Shown: positions 1 to 7,637 of the stretch, piece by piece
How the letters are laid out: every line of letters starts with the position of its first letter
Position numbering within the stretch: position 1 is the stretch's first letter
Source: Planctomycetia bacterium
GTDB taxonomy: Bacteria > Planctomycetota > Phycisphaerae > Phycisphaerales > SM1A02
Direction: 5' to 3'
DNA: 64,000 nucleotides
NCBI GenBank assembly: GCA_005776885.1
Contig: SXOD01000020.1
Coordinates: 20,788-84,787 of the forward strand
Notes under the pieces: model-generated
Told to the model about the DNA's origin: nothing
Databases searched by the model: none
What the model saw: only the letters and a program-made list of their open reading frames with translations
Translations under genes and position numbers: made by a program

Positions 1-1
1 C

Positions 2-1024
2 GAGCCGACGGCCATCGATCCCGCAGGAGACCTCATCGTCCGGGTGCTGGACGCCACGGGAGCCGAACTGGGTGCCGTCCGGACGACCGCCGGATCGTGC
101 CGCGAATCCTGCTGTGCCCAGACGAAAGGCAAGTCGATCCTGCACCCGACGTCGTTGCTCTACGCCGCAGTGGCCATGCCAGGCGACGCCGTGCCTTCGC
201 GCGTGGAGGTGCTCGACGCACGAACCGGGCGGCTCCGGGCGGCGATCGACCGCACGGCCCATGCCCCGGTCATCGATCAGCTGACGGCGGGGCTCGACGT
301 CGGAATGGCGACGGTCGGCGGCGGCGCCGATGCGGGTCCCGAGGCGTGCCTGCGGGTGGCCTGGCACGCTAGCGACAGCGACGGCGACTCATTGCGGACC
401 ACGATCCTCTACAGCCCCGACAACGGCCATCGATGGATACCCATCGTGCACGGGGCCACCGGCGAAGGCGAGGCCCTGATCCCGCTGTCGTCCATCCCGG
501 CTTCCCGGGGGAGCGCCATCGTCCGTGCGCGCGTGCAAGATGGCCTCGACGTGACGGATCACGACTTCGTGGTGACGGCGCAGATGATCGGCAATCCGCC
601 CGACGTGCACATCATCACGCCCAACGCGTCGGCCTCGCACTCGGAGTGGTCCAGCGTGCTGCTCCACGCCAGCGGATGGGACCTTGAGGACGAGTACCTC
701 CCGGACGCAGCGTTTTCGTGGTCAAGCAGCATCGATGGCGCGCTTGGCACCGGCCGGGAGTTCGTCGTGAAGCACCTCTCGCCAGGCACGCACACGATCA
801 CGCTGCTGGGGACCGACCTGGACGGGCAGTCGACGCAGGTGCAGACGGTCGTCACGATTGTCCCGCGAACGGTCGTCGTGGGCGACCTCAGTGGCGACGC
901 CCTGGTGGACGGTGCCGACCTGGGTGCGTTGCTGGCCCGGTGGGGACTCCCAGGGCGCGGCGACCTGGACGGCTCCGGCCAGGTCGATGGCGGTGATCTG
1001 GGGCTCCTGCTGGCAGCGTGGTAG
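2..1024 (+). CDS. Secreted Ig/PKD-like protein with C-terminal dockerin-like tail (5' partial)
   Basis: The reading frame is open to the left edge, so the N-terminus lies outside the window; 340 residues are visible. The body is rich in beta-strand-type sequence resembling Ig or PKD modules, with an acidic D-S-D-G-D turn, and has no catalytic motif I recognise. The last 47 residues form two calcium-loop-like repeats (GDLSGDALVDGADL and GDLDGSGQVDGGDL, each followed by a hydrophobic segment and W), the tail typical of Phycisphaerae secreted proteins. It is therefore probably exported, with the tail acting in anchoring or sorting. The missing N-terminus could hold a protease or other enzyme domain, so the overall function is open. 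Confidence 0.8.
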   Translation, partial: EPTAIDPAGDLIVRVLDATGAELGAVRTTAGSCRESCCAQTKGKSILHPTSLLYAAVAMPGDAVPSRVEVLDARTGRLRAAIDRTAHAPVIDQLTAGLDVGMATVGGGADAGPEACLRVAWHASDSDGDSLRTTILYSPDNGHRWIPIVHGATGEGEALIPLSSIPASRGSAIVRARVQDGLDVTDHDFVVTAQMIGNPPDVHIITPNASASHSEWSSVLLHASGWDLEDEYLPDAAFSWSSSIDGALGTGREFVVKHLSPGTHTITLLGTDLDGQSTQVQTVVTIVPRTVVVGDLSGDALVDGADLGALLARWGLPGRGDLDGSGQVDGGDLGLLLAAW

Positions 1025-1032
1025 TCCCGGAA

Positions 1033-1106
1033 AGGCCGGAGCGGGATTTGAACCCGCGAATAACGGATTTGCAATCCGTCCCCTTAGGCCACTTGGGTAT
1101 CCGGCC
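1033..1106 (-). tRNA. tRNA-Cys (GCA)
   Basis: Read on the minus strand this folds as a full cloverleaf: a 7-bp acceptor stem GGCCGGA/TCCGGCC, a D-arm with CCC/GGG pairing, anticodon stem ACGGA/TCCGT around loop TTGCAAA (anticodon GCA), a 5-base variable loop, and T-arm GCGGG-TTCAAAT-CCCGC. The discriminator base is U, the usual identity element for cysteine tRNAs. CCA is not encoded. It is convergent with the gene to its left. Confidence 0.97.
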
Positions 1107-1120
1107 GCAAGTGAATCGTT

Positions 1121-1149
1121 ATTCTCCCACACGATCGACCGTGCGTCAA
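1121..1149 (-). promoter_or_regulatory. Promoter of tRNA-Cys
   Basis: On the minus strand TTGACG (1144-1149) is followed after 17 bases by GAGAAT (1121-1126), ending 14 bases before the mature tRNA 5' end. This fits a housekeeping sigma promoter. The -35 box falls inside codons 2-3 of the plus-strand gene if that gene starts at 1141. Confidence 0.6.
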
Positions 1150-2256
1150 CGTGTCTGCCTACAAGCCTCCCGCGGCATCCGAACCACCTTCGGCGCGCCA
1201 TCACGTGCGGCGCACGCGGCCTTGGCCATGCTCGTGTGTCTGGCCGATGCTTCACTCGTGACGGCAGGCACAGCATCCCAGGACGCCGCCGCCGTGGGCG
1301 TCATCCCAGCGGCGGATGGCGCCATCCCAATCGACGGCGAACAGTTGACTGCGCCACTCTTCCCCGATGGCTCGCTGCTGAAGCGAGCCCAGGGGCAAGT
1401 CAGCGTCGACCACGCCTCTGGCATTCCCATCTTCGTGCTCTGGGCTCGAGACCTCTCCGGGGCAAAGCGGCGGCTCTGGCTGATGCCGTGTGCGTCAACC
1501 GACGAGCTGATCCGACTCCAGTCGCGCGAGGGTGGTCAGCAGCTCATTGAACTCAGCGGCCTCATCACCGCAAGCCAGGGGCAGAACTGGCTGCTGCCTG
1601 CGGTGGCCAATCTTGGCGGCACGACGCTCACGGCGGTGGAGAGTGAACCTCCCATCCCGCCGGGTGGCCGACGCCGCACCACCCCGGCCGCCGTCAGCGG
1701 CGCCGTGCCTCACACGCCCCTCGACGCCGCGGATCCAAGCGCCGCGGATGCCACGGCCGCGGGCCCCGAAGTCGTCGCCATCGCCCCGGAGACGATCGCC
1801 GACGAGCTGGACAAGATGCTGGACGATGCCGTGCCGGTCGTCCCGCGATCGGCCGATGCCGGCGCCCCCACCATCGCGCCAGCCAACCCGACGGAGCAGG
1901 AGCGCGGCGTGATCAGCGGCGGCGATGGAGGGGCGGAACATGCTGGATCCAATGCGCCGTCGAACCCGATCCTGCAGCGGCCGACGCGGGTGCAGGATCG
2001 ACGCGTCACGCTGGTGCGCGACGAGCGCACGGGCGCTTGGCGCGCGGTCTTCGCGGGTCGCGCCGCCGGGCTCCCGTCCAGTGCACAGCTCCTGCCGTGC
2101 GCTCGGCTTGATGCCATCAACTCGATGGCGCGTGGCGCAGCGCCGGGGACGCCATTCCTCGTGTCCGGGATCCTGACGCACGACGCCGAAGGCAGTGCCT
2201 ACCTGCTGCCCACGCTGGTGCGGCCGCTCCGCGCGGGCAAGTGGATCCTGCCCTGA
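1141..2256 (+). CDS. Unknown secreted protein with an internal duplication
   Basis: Not a family I recognise. The reading frame is open further upstream, but that part runs through the tRNA, so the start is placed at GTG 1141 (371 aa); ATG 1228, just before a hydrophobic stretch MLVCLADASLVTAG, is a possible alternative. An export signal ending near T-A-S-Q is likely. Two segments, about residues 95-170 and 280-371, share a layout (L-x-L-P-C-A ... L-I/V-S-G-x-L-T ... Y/W-L-L-P) and look like diverged copies of one small domain, separated by an Ala/Pro/Asp-rich linker of about 110 residues. The next gene begins 41 bases later on the same strand but has its own promoter-like hexamer. Confidence 0.6.
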   Translation: MRQRVCLQASRGIRTTFGAPSRAAHAALAMLVCLADASLVTAGTASQDAAAVGVIPAADGAIPIDGEQLTAPLFPDGSLLKRAQGQVSVDHASGIPIFVLWARDLSGAKRRLWLMPCASTDELIRLQSREGGQQLIELSGLITASQGQNWLLPAVANLGGTTLTAVESEPPIPPGGRRRTTPAAVSGAVPHTPLDAADPSAADATAAGPEVVAIAPETIADELDKMLDDAVPVVPRSADAGAPTIAPANPTEQERGVISGGDGGAEHAGSNAPSNPILQRPTRVQDRRVTLVRDERTGAWRAVFAGRAAGLPSSAQLLPCARLDAINSMARGAAPGTPFLVSGILTHDAEGSAYLLPTLVRPLRAGKWILP

Positions 2257-2281
2257 CGAAACGCGCGACGGAAGGGTGTGG

Positions 2282-2287
2282 TAAAAT
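2282..2287 (+). promoter_or_regulatory. -10-like TAAAAT, leaderless layout
   Basis: TAAAAT lies 10 bases before ATG 2298 with no Shine-Dalgarno sequence between, as expected if transcription starts at or next to the start codon. Confidence 0.5.
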
Positions 2288-2297
2288 CCCCGCCCTC

Positions 2298-2768
2298 ATG
2301 GCCTTTCCCACTGCCACAATCGAGACGGATCACGGGACTGTTGCAGTGGAGCTGTGGGACGACGTCGCCCCGAAGCACGCGGCCAACTTCATGAAGTTGG
2401 CGAAGAAGGGCTTCTACGACGGCCTTTCCTTCCACAGGATCATTCCCGGTTTCGTCATCCAGGGCGGCTGCCCCAAGGGCGACGGGACCGGCGGACCCGG
2501 ATGGACCGTGAAGGCCGAGTTCAACGACCGGAAGCACACGCCAGGGGTGCTGTCGATGGCTCGATCAGGCGATCCCGACTCGGCCGGCTCGCAGTTCTTT
2601 GTCTGCCTGACGCGTGAGCAGTGCCAGCACCTCGATGGCCAGTACACGGCGTTCGGCTGCGTCACCGAAGGGATGGACGTCGTGCGGAAGATCGCCGCGA
2701 CCCCGCTCAAGGGCAGCCAAGGCACGCCGGTCAAGGCCCCGAAGATCGTCTCCGTCTCCGTCGCCTGA
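2298..2768 (+). CDS. Peptidyl-prolyl cis-trans isomerase, cyclophilin type
   Basis: Catalyses cis-trans isomerisation of X-Pro bonds and assists folding. The 156-aa protein is essentially one cyclophilin domain: FHRIIPGFVIQGG carries the catalytic Arg, and SMARSGDPDSAGSQFFV and LDGQYTAFG are the other signature segments. There is no signal peptide, so it should be cytoplasmic, like PpiB-type enzymes of 160-170 aa. ATG 2298 is chosen over upstream in-frame codons because those overlap the previous gene and because TAAAAT sits 10 bases before it. It is tail-to-tail, 19 bases apart, with a second and larger cyclophilin gene. Confidence 0.93.
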   Translation: MAFPTATIETDHGTVAVELWDDVAPKHAANFMKLAKKGFYDGLSFHRIIPGFVIQGGCPKGDGTGGPGWTVKAEFNDRKHTPGVLSMARSGDPDSAGSQFFVCLTREQCQHLDGQYTAFGCVTEGMDVVRKIAATPLKGSQGTPVKAPKIVSVSVA

Positions 2769-2787
2769 GCCGCGCCGCCTGAAGGCG

Positions 2788-3969
2788 CTAGCGATGTCCT
2801 GCCGAATCCCCGGGTGACTGCCTGGTGACGCGCTGCGTCGCACGGGCCGTGCCCACGGCACGTGGCGGGGCGGGAGCCAGTGTTGCGGAGAGGATTCGCG
2901 GCGGAACCACGGGACGTTGCGTGGCGGGGTCCTCGATGACGCACGATTCAAGTGCGCGAATCGTGGGCTCTCCCTCCACGCAGTACGCGAACGGGCTGTA
3001 CTTGCCATCCAGTCGCGCGGTCCCTTCGCGGCCGAGGGAGATGAAGAACTGGCAGCCGATGCTGTGCGGGTCGTCGGCGCGCGCCATCCCGACGACGCCA
3101 TAATCGAACGGCAGGCTGGACTCCTCCAGCGTGATCGCGTAGCCAGGCGTGCCGTCGCCGGTGCCGGCGGGGTCGCCGCCCTGGACCACGAATGGATTCC
3201 CCAGCCGGTCGACGGATGCAATGCGATGGAACGTCAGCCCGTCGTAAAAGCCCTCGCGGGCGAGCTGCCGCAAGTTGTGGCCCGTGGCGGGGGCCTCGTC
3301 GTGGGCGAAGGCCATCCGAAGGTCACCTCGATCCGTGGAGAGGAGCAGGTCCTCTTCCGGGTAGAGCCGGAACCCGGCCGTGATCTGCGGCTCGACGGGG
3401 CGCGGCGTTGACATCGCCTCACGCTCCTCGCGCGTGGCGTTGGGGAGCGGGTCCGCATCCCACCCGATGACGTCGGTGCGCACGGTGCCGGACTCATCTG
3501 TCCGGTCGCGCGTCCGCACGCGGCGCGGCGTGCGAAGGGGTTCGACGACGAGCGGTGCGCCGATCGACTCGCCACGCACGGCCCCTTGCAGGTACGACGC
3601 TCGTTCGATCTCCAGCATCGCGGGGATCACCTGCCGAAGGTCGATGGTGGAGGCTCGCACCGGCGACTGGCCGATCAGCTGGCCGTTGGCGTCCAGGAGC
3701 ATGAGCGTCACTTCCTCGACCAGGCCGTCCGTCTCGACGCGCACCAGCACGGGAGCATCCTTCGCGTGCCACTGGCGCACGCCGGTCAGCCGCACCGATG
3801 GACCGACTTCCGTGGCCGCCGTGGCCGCCGATGGCGGCGCCAGCAGCGGACCCGGCATCGAAGGCGCATCTGGCGTGGACTGTGCGTCCTGCGCGATGGC
3901 CGCGGGCTCCAGGGCGAGCGCCGTCAACAACGCGAGGGCGGCGTATCGAGTGGTCGTGGTTCGTATCAT
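2788..3969 (-). CDS. Exported cyclophilin-type peptidyl-prolyl isomerase with an N-terminal extra domain
   Basis: A 393-aa protein. Residues 1-27 form a signal peptide (MIRTTTTRYAALALLTALAL, cleavage near A-I-A-Q). An Ala/Pro linker and a domain of about 120 residues that I do not recognise follow. The C-terminal part, from about residue 200, is a cyclophilin domain with FYDGLTFHRIASVDR, FVVQGGDPAGTG, VGMARADDPHSIGCQFFIS and LDGKYSPFAY. It probably folds proteins outside the inner membrane. The Arg after FH is kept, but the loop is longer than in classical cyclophilins. The reading frame continues upstream through gatB, but the signal peptide fixes the start at ATG 3969, only 6 bases from the divergent gatB start codon. 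Confidence 0.88.
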   Translation of the reverse strand: MIRTTTTRYAALALLTALALEPAAIAQDAQSTPDAPSMPGPLLAPPSAATAATEVGPSVRLTGVRQWHAKDAPVLVRVETDGLVEEVTLMLLDANGQLIGQSPVRASTIDLRQVIPAMLEIERASYLQGAVRGESIGAPLVVEPLRTPRRVRTRDRTDESGTVRTDVIGWDADPLPNATREEREAMSTPRPVEPQITAGFRLYPEEDLLLSTDRGDLRMAFAHDEAPATGHNLRQLAREGFYDGLTFHRIASVDRLGNPFVVQGGDPAGTGDGTPGYAITLEESSLPFDYGVVGMARADDPHSIGCQFFISLGREGTARLDGKYSPFAYCVEGEPTIRALESCVIEDPATQRPVVPPRILSATLAPAPPRAVGTARATQRVTRQSPGDSAGHR

Positions 3970-3975
3970 GGTTCG

Positions 3976-5490
3976 ATGCCAAGCGCGACGGGCACCAGAA
4001 CGGTCGTCTCGCGCCGACTCATCGTCGGCCTCGAGATCCACGTGGAGCTGGCGACGCGCACCAAGATGTTTACCCGCGCGCCCAACTTGGCGCACCCCGG
4101 AAATTTCGACGCGGCCCCCAACTCGCTGGTCGATCCCGTCGTGCTGGCGCTTCCGGGAACGCTCCCGGTCATGAACCGGGAGGCTGTCGAGATGTCGTTG
4201 ATGGTGGGGTTGGCCCTCCACTGCCACATCGCCGGCCACGCCAAGTGGGACCGCAAGAACTATTTTTATCCGGACCTCCCCAAGGGGTACCAGATCAGCC
4301 AATACGACCAGCCGCTCTGTGGTGAGGGGTGGCACACGCTTCGATCTGGGCGGCGAATCGGGATCATTCGTGCCCACCTCGAGGAAGACACGGGAAAGCT
4401 GGGGCACGAGCTCCCTGGAGGTCATTCCGCCGACGGATCGCTGGTGGACTTCAACCGGGCCGGGACGCCGCTCCTGGAAATCGTCACCGCACCCGACTTC
4501 GGGAGCGCGGAGGAGGTCGTGGCCTTCGGCGAGGAGCTCCGCGACCTCTGCCGGTTTGTCGGCGTGACCGAGGGGATCATGCAGAAGGGGCACATGCGCT
4601 TCGAGCCAAACGTCAACGTCGCGCTCACGCTGGACGATGGCTCGGAAGTGCGCACGCCCATCGTGGAAATCAAGAACCTGAATTCCTTCCGGGCCGTCCG
4701 CGGTGCGATCGAGCATGAGCTGGTCCGGCAGGAGGCCGAGTGGTGCGCGACCGGCCGCGAAATGGGACCTGGTGCCAAGAGCACGCGGGGCTGGGATGAC
4801 GTTTCGCTGGAGACCGTGCTGCAGCGCGAGAAGGAAGACGCGCACGACTATCGATACTTCCCCGACCCGGACCTGGTCGGCGTCGATGTCGATGACGCCT
4901 GGCTGGATCGCATCCGCGCCCGGATCCCCACGCTTCCAGCGGCCCACCACGCGCGCTTTTCCGCGTGGGGATTGACCGAGAAGGACATTCGCCAGCTGCT
5001 GGACGACCCGGCACTGGCGACCTGGCTGTGCGAAGGCCATGCCGTGGCGGGGGGCGCTGCCGAGGATGGCTACGCGCTGGCCAAGCTGCTGCTCAACAAC
5101 GTCATGAAGCTGGCCAACGAGCGCGGATGCGGTCCCGCGGCGCTGGGGCTTTCAGCGTCGCAGGCTGCCGGGATCCTGGCCCTGCGCAAGGCGGAAGCCA
5201 TCGGTGCGCAGGCCGTCGATCCCGTGCTCGCCGCGCTCTGCGGCACGCCAGGCACGGCACGGCAGGCCGCCGAGCGGCTGGGAGTGCTCCAAGTGCGCGA
5301 CGAGAGTGCACTGGACGGTTGGGTCGATGCCGCCATCGCCGGCAACGACCAGGCGGCGGCCGACGTGAGGGCCGGCAAGATGGCGGCCATCGGGCGACTG
5401 GTCGGTGCCGTCATGAAGCAGTCGGGCGGTCGCGCGAACGCCAAGGATGCCCAGGCTCGCCTCCTCCAGCGACTCGGGAACGGCTCGTGA
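3976..5490 (+). CDS. gatB: Aspartyl/glutamyl-tRNA amidotransferase subunit B
   Basis: The GatB subunit of GatCAB phosphorylates and amidates Glu-tRNA(Gln) or Asp-tRNA(Asn) using ammonia made by GatA. The 504-aa length is normal. Motifs seen are VGLEIHVEL (17-25), WDRKNYFYPDLPKGYQISQY (91-110) and EDAHDYRYFPDPDL, then a C-terminal YqeY-like helical region. The family's usual R-S-M-R-S-K-E-E run before AHDYRYFP is here replaced by TVLQREKED. ATG 3976 is the only start that keeps the family N-terminus. gatA and gatC are not in the window. It overlaps hpt by four bases (GTGA), so the two are cotranscribed. Confidence 0.96.
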   Translation: MPSATGTRTVVSRRLIVGLEIHVELATRTKMFTRAPNLAHPGNFDAAPNSLVDPVVLALPGTLPVMNREAVEMSLMVGLALHCHIAGHAKWDRKNYFYPDLPKGYQISQYDQPLCGEGWHTLRSGRRIGIIRAHLEEDTGKLGHELPGGHSADGSLVDFNRAGTPLLEIVTAPDFGSAEEVVAFGEELRDLCRFVGVTEGIMQKGHMRFEPNVNVALTLDDGSEVRTPIVEIKNLNSFRAVRGAIEHELVRQEAEWCATGREMGPGAKSTRGWDDVSLETVLQREKEDAHDYRYFPDPDLVGVDVDDAWLDRIRARIPTLPAAHHARFSAWGLTEKDIRQLLDDPALATWLCEGHAVAGGAAEDGYALAKLLLNNVMKLANERGCGPAALGLSASQAAGILALRKAEAIGAQAVDPVLAALCGTPGTARQAAERLGVLQVRDESALDGWVDAAIAGNDQAAADVRAGKMAAIGRLVGAVMKQSGGRANAKDAQARLLQRLGNGS

Positions 5491-6035
5491 GCGCCAAGGG
5501 ACACGTCGGCGAATCCGTTGTCGATGCGGACCGCATCCGCGGGCGTGTTGCGCTCCTGGCACGCGAGATCCACGCGGCGCACCCCGACACCGACGAGCCG
5601 CTGGTGGTCATCGTGGTCCTCGCCGGCGCGGTGATCTTCGCGGCCGACCTCATTCGCGCGCTGCCGCACCGCGTCGTGATGGCGTTCGTCAAGGTCAGCT
5701 CCTACCCGGGGCGATCGACCACGAGCCAAGGCATCGTGGAGAGCGGCAGCATGCCTGATGCGGTGCGTGGGCGCGACGTCCTCGTCATCGACGATGTCCT
5801 GGACACCGGCCGCACGCTGCAGCACCTCCGCGCGGAGCTGACCCTGGCGGGGGCGCGGAGCATCCGTTCGTGCGTGCTCTTGCGAAAGGACCGGCCCGAA
5901 GCGCGCCTGGTGGCGTGCGAGCACGTCGGGTTCGACATTCCGGATGTCTTCGTCGTCGGGTACGGCCTGGACTTTGACGACGAGTATCGACACCTCCCCG
6001 ACATCCGTGCCTTCACCGTGGTGCCGCCGGCATGA
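5487..6035 (+). CDS. hpt: Hypoxanthine (guanine) phosphoribosyltransferase
   Basis: Salvages hypoxanthine or guanine to IMP or GMP using PRPP. The 182-aa size matches bacterial Hpt. VVLAGAVIFAADLIRAL (44-60) is the N-terminal Hpt signature and VLVIDDVLDTGRTL (98-111) is the PRPP loop with the paired Asp residues; DVFVVGYGLDFDDEYRHLP is the C-terminal base-binding segment. The GTG start overlaps the gatB stop as GTGA, and the stop overlaps the next gene as ATGA, so a three-gene operon is likely. Cytoplasmic. Confidence 0.94.
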   Translation: MSAKGHVGESVVDADRIRGRVALLAREIHAAHPDTDEPLVVIVVLAGAVIFAADLIRALPHRVVMAFVKVSSYPGRSTTSQGIVESGSMPDAVRGRDVLVIDDVLDTGRTLQHLRAELTLAGARSIRSCVLLRKDRPEARLVACEHVGFDIPDVFVVGYGLDFDDEYRHLPDIRAFTVVPPA

Positions 6036-6562
6036 CCATCGCGGGCGACGTCACCACCCTCCGCGCCATCCCCTGCGCCTCCACGGGAGCGGTGGGCGAT
6101 GGGGAGACGATCTTGCTCGCACTCAAGCCCAGTCCCGTGATGCTGGTCCACTGGGGACGTCGGTGGTGCGCCGGCGCGGTGATGTTCATCTTCCTCGGCG
6201 CGGTGGCGCAACTGGCCGGCGACGTGCCCATCGACGTGCGTCACGGCATCCTGGCGGCGATGGCCGTGGGACTCGCGCGCACCGCGTGGCGTGCCGCGCA
6301 GTGGGCCACGACCACGTACGTCCTGACCGACCGTCGGCTGGTGCTGTGCACGGGCCCGGTGCGTCGACAGTCCGAGATCCCGCTCCGGGTGGCCAGCCTC
6401 ATCGACATTCACTTCCCGCGATGGGGCCGGCCGATTCGAGTGGGGTCGATTGGCTTCCGCGCACTCACGACGGAGCCCGACCGGATGCGGTGGGAGCATG
6501 TCCGGAAGCCCCAGGCCGTGCGTCGGGCGATCCTCGACGCTCGCAGCCGCTACGGCCGGTAG
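6032..6562 (+). CDS. Membrane protein with bacterial PH-like (YdbT-type) domain
   Basis: 176 aa. Two hydrophobic segments (about residues 46-63 and 72-88) are followed by T-Y-V-L-T-D-R-R-L-V and RQSEIPLRVASLIDI, the core of a bPH_2 domain (residues about 93-165). Such proteins are found next to many unrelated genes and their biochemical role is not settled; they probably bind other membrane proteins or lipids. The start codon overlaps the hpt stop (ATGA), placing it last in the gatB-hpt unit. The 3' end faces dnaJ across a short G-rich spacer. Confidence 0.78.
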   Translation: MTIAGDVTTLRAIPCASTGAVGDGETILLALKPSPVMLVHWGRRWCAGAVMFIFLGAVAQLAGDVPIDVRHGILAAMAVGLARTAWRAAQWATTTYVLTDRRLVLCTGPVRRQSEIPLRVASLIDIHFPRWGRPIRVGSIGFRALTTEPDRMRWEHVRKPQAVRRAILDARSRYGR

Positions 6563-6563
6563 C

Positions 6564-6584
6564 GGGAGCGGGAGGGGGAGCGGG
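6564..6584 (+). other. G-quadruplex motif between convergent genes
   Basis: Four G-tracts with loops of 3, 1 and 3 bases (GGGAGCGGGAGGGGGAGCGG plus a final G) fill the short spacer just after the stop of the PH-like gene and 17 bases before the dnaJ-family stop. The tracts are on the plus strand, so the PH-like transcript would carry the quadruplex RNA. No ordinary terminator hairpin is visible here. Confidence 0.5.
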
Positions 6585-6601
6585 AGCGGTCGCCGAGCAG
6601 C

Positions 6602-7594
6602 TCACGTCCCAATCCACGGAGACTTCGCGCGCGGGTTCCCGACCGCCTCGCCAAGCGACGCGAGCGACTCGCGCGCCGAGTCCGTCAGTTCGCTCGGTGC
6701 CACCACGTCCACGACGACGAAGAGGTCGCCCTTTTCGCCGCGCGCCGCCGGGATCCCTTGGCCGGCCAGCCGGATTCGCTTGCCGCTTGATGTTCCCGGC
6801 GGCACCCGAACGGACGCGGTGCCGCGGAGCAGCGGGACGTCCACGGTGGCGCCGAGCGCGCACTCCACGATGCTCACCGGCACGTGGACCGCGAGATTCA
6901 GCCCATCGCGAGTGAACCACGGGTGCGGCGCGACATGGATCTGCACGAGCAAGTCACCAGCCTCGCCGCCCCCCGCACCGGGGTGACCCTGGCCGCGAAG
7001 CCTGATGATCGATCCCTCTCCGACGCCGGCCGGGATCCTTACGTCGATCGTCTTGTCGATCCCCTCGCCGTGAAGGCGAAGCGAAGCGTTGCCGCCGAGC
7101 GCGGCCGTCTCGAACGCGACATGCACTTCCGCATCGATGTCTTCGCCGCGACGCTTGCGGCCACGAGTTCCGCCGCGAGGCGTCCGGCCGGCGTTCCCGG
7201 ACCCGGCCGTGCCCCCGTCACCGCCAAACCCGCCGAAACCGCCAAATCCGCTGCCTCCTCCGCCGAAGTGTTGGTCAAAGAAGTCCCGCAGGTCTTCCTC
7301 GTTGACCTGTCCGTGGCCACCCGTTCCTCCGGGCGGCCATCCCGATGGCGATCCCCCGGTTCCTCCCGCGGCTCCCGACACCCCAGCCTCGCCGAACTGG
7401 TCGTATCGCGCGCGCTTCTCCGGATCGGAGAGGACGTCGTAGGCGTTCTGGAGTTCCGCAAACGTGGTCTGGGCGTCGGCGGCCTTGTTCACGTCGGGAT
7501 GAAGTTTCCGGGCGAGCGCACGATGCGCCTTGCGGAGATCGTCGGCGGTTGCCGTGCGCGGGACGCCAAGCACTTCGTAGTAGTCGCGAGCCAC
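6602..7594 (-). CDS. DnaJ/CbpA-type co-chaperone
   Basis: Stimulates the DnaK ATPase and delivers unfolded proteins. The 330-aa protein has an N-terminal J domain (ARDYYEVLGV, HPD at 32-34), a Gly/Phe-rich linker with GFGGFGGFGG, and the C-terminal substrate-binding domains (VRIPAGVGEGSIIRLRGQG, then GKRIRLAGQGIP). The four CxxCxGxG zinc repeats of DnaJ are absent, so it is of the CbpA class. The GTG start gives the standard MARDYYEVLG N-terminus and lies 8 bases after a TACACT hexamer. It is divergent from a Fe-S membrane protein, and their promoters form a near-palindrome. Confidence 0.92.
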   Translation of the reverse strand: MARDYYEVLGVPRTATADDLRKAHRALARKLHPDVNKAADAQTTFAELQNAYDVLSDPEKRARYDQFGEAGVSGAAGGTGGSPSGWPPGGTGGHGQVNEEDLRDFFDQHFGGGGSGFGGFGGFGGDGGTAGSGNAGRTPRGGTRGRKRRGEDIDAEVHVAFETAALGGNASLRLHGEGIDKTIDVRIPAGVGEGSIIRLRGQGHPGAGGGEAGDLLVQIHVAPHPWFTRDGLNLAVHVPVSIVECALGATVDVPLLRGTASVRVPPGTSSGKRIRLAGQGIPAARGEKGDLFVVVDVVAPSELTDSARESLASLGEAVGNPRAKSPWIGT

Positions 7595-7602
7595 GGCGCG
7601 GA

Positions 7603-7627
7603 AGTGTAGACGCGACGCGCCTACACT
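7603..7627. promoter_or_regulatory. Paired divergent -10-like TACACT boxes in a near-palindrome
   Basis: TACACT occurs on the minus strand at 7603-7608 (8 bases before GTG 7594) and on the plus strand at 7622-7627 (10 bases before ATG 7638). Between them GTGTAG and CTACAC (7604-7626) form an inverted repeat with only three mismatched positions including the centre. It can be read as two outward-facing leaderless promoters, or as one operator covering both. Confidence 0.5.
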
Positions 7628-7637
7628 CGCGTGCGAC

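Noticed and set aside
3970..5040. Upstream extension of the exported cyclophilin frame through gatB
   Set aside because: The frame is open but a signal peptide starts at 3969 and the extension is antisense to conserved GatB motifs.
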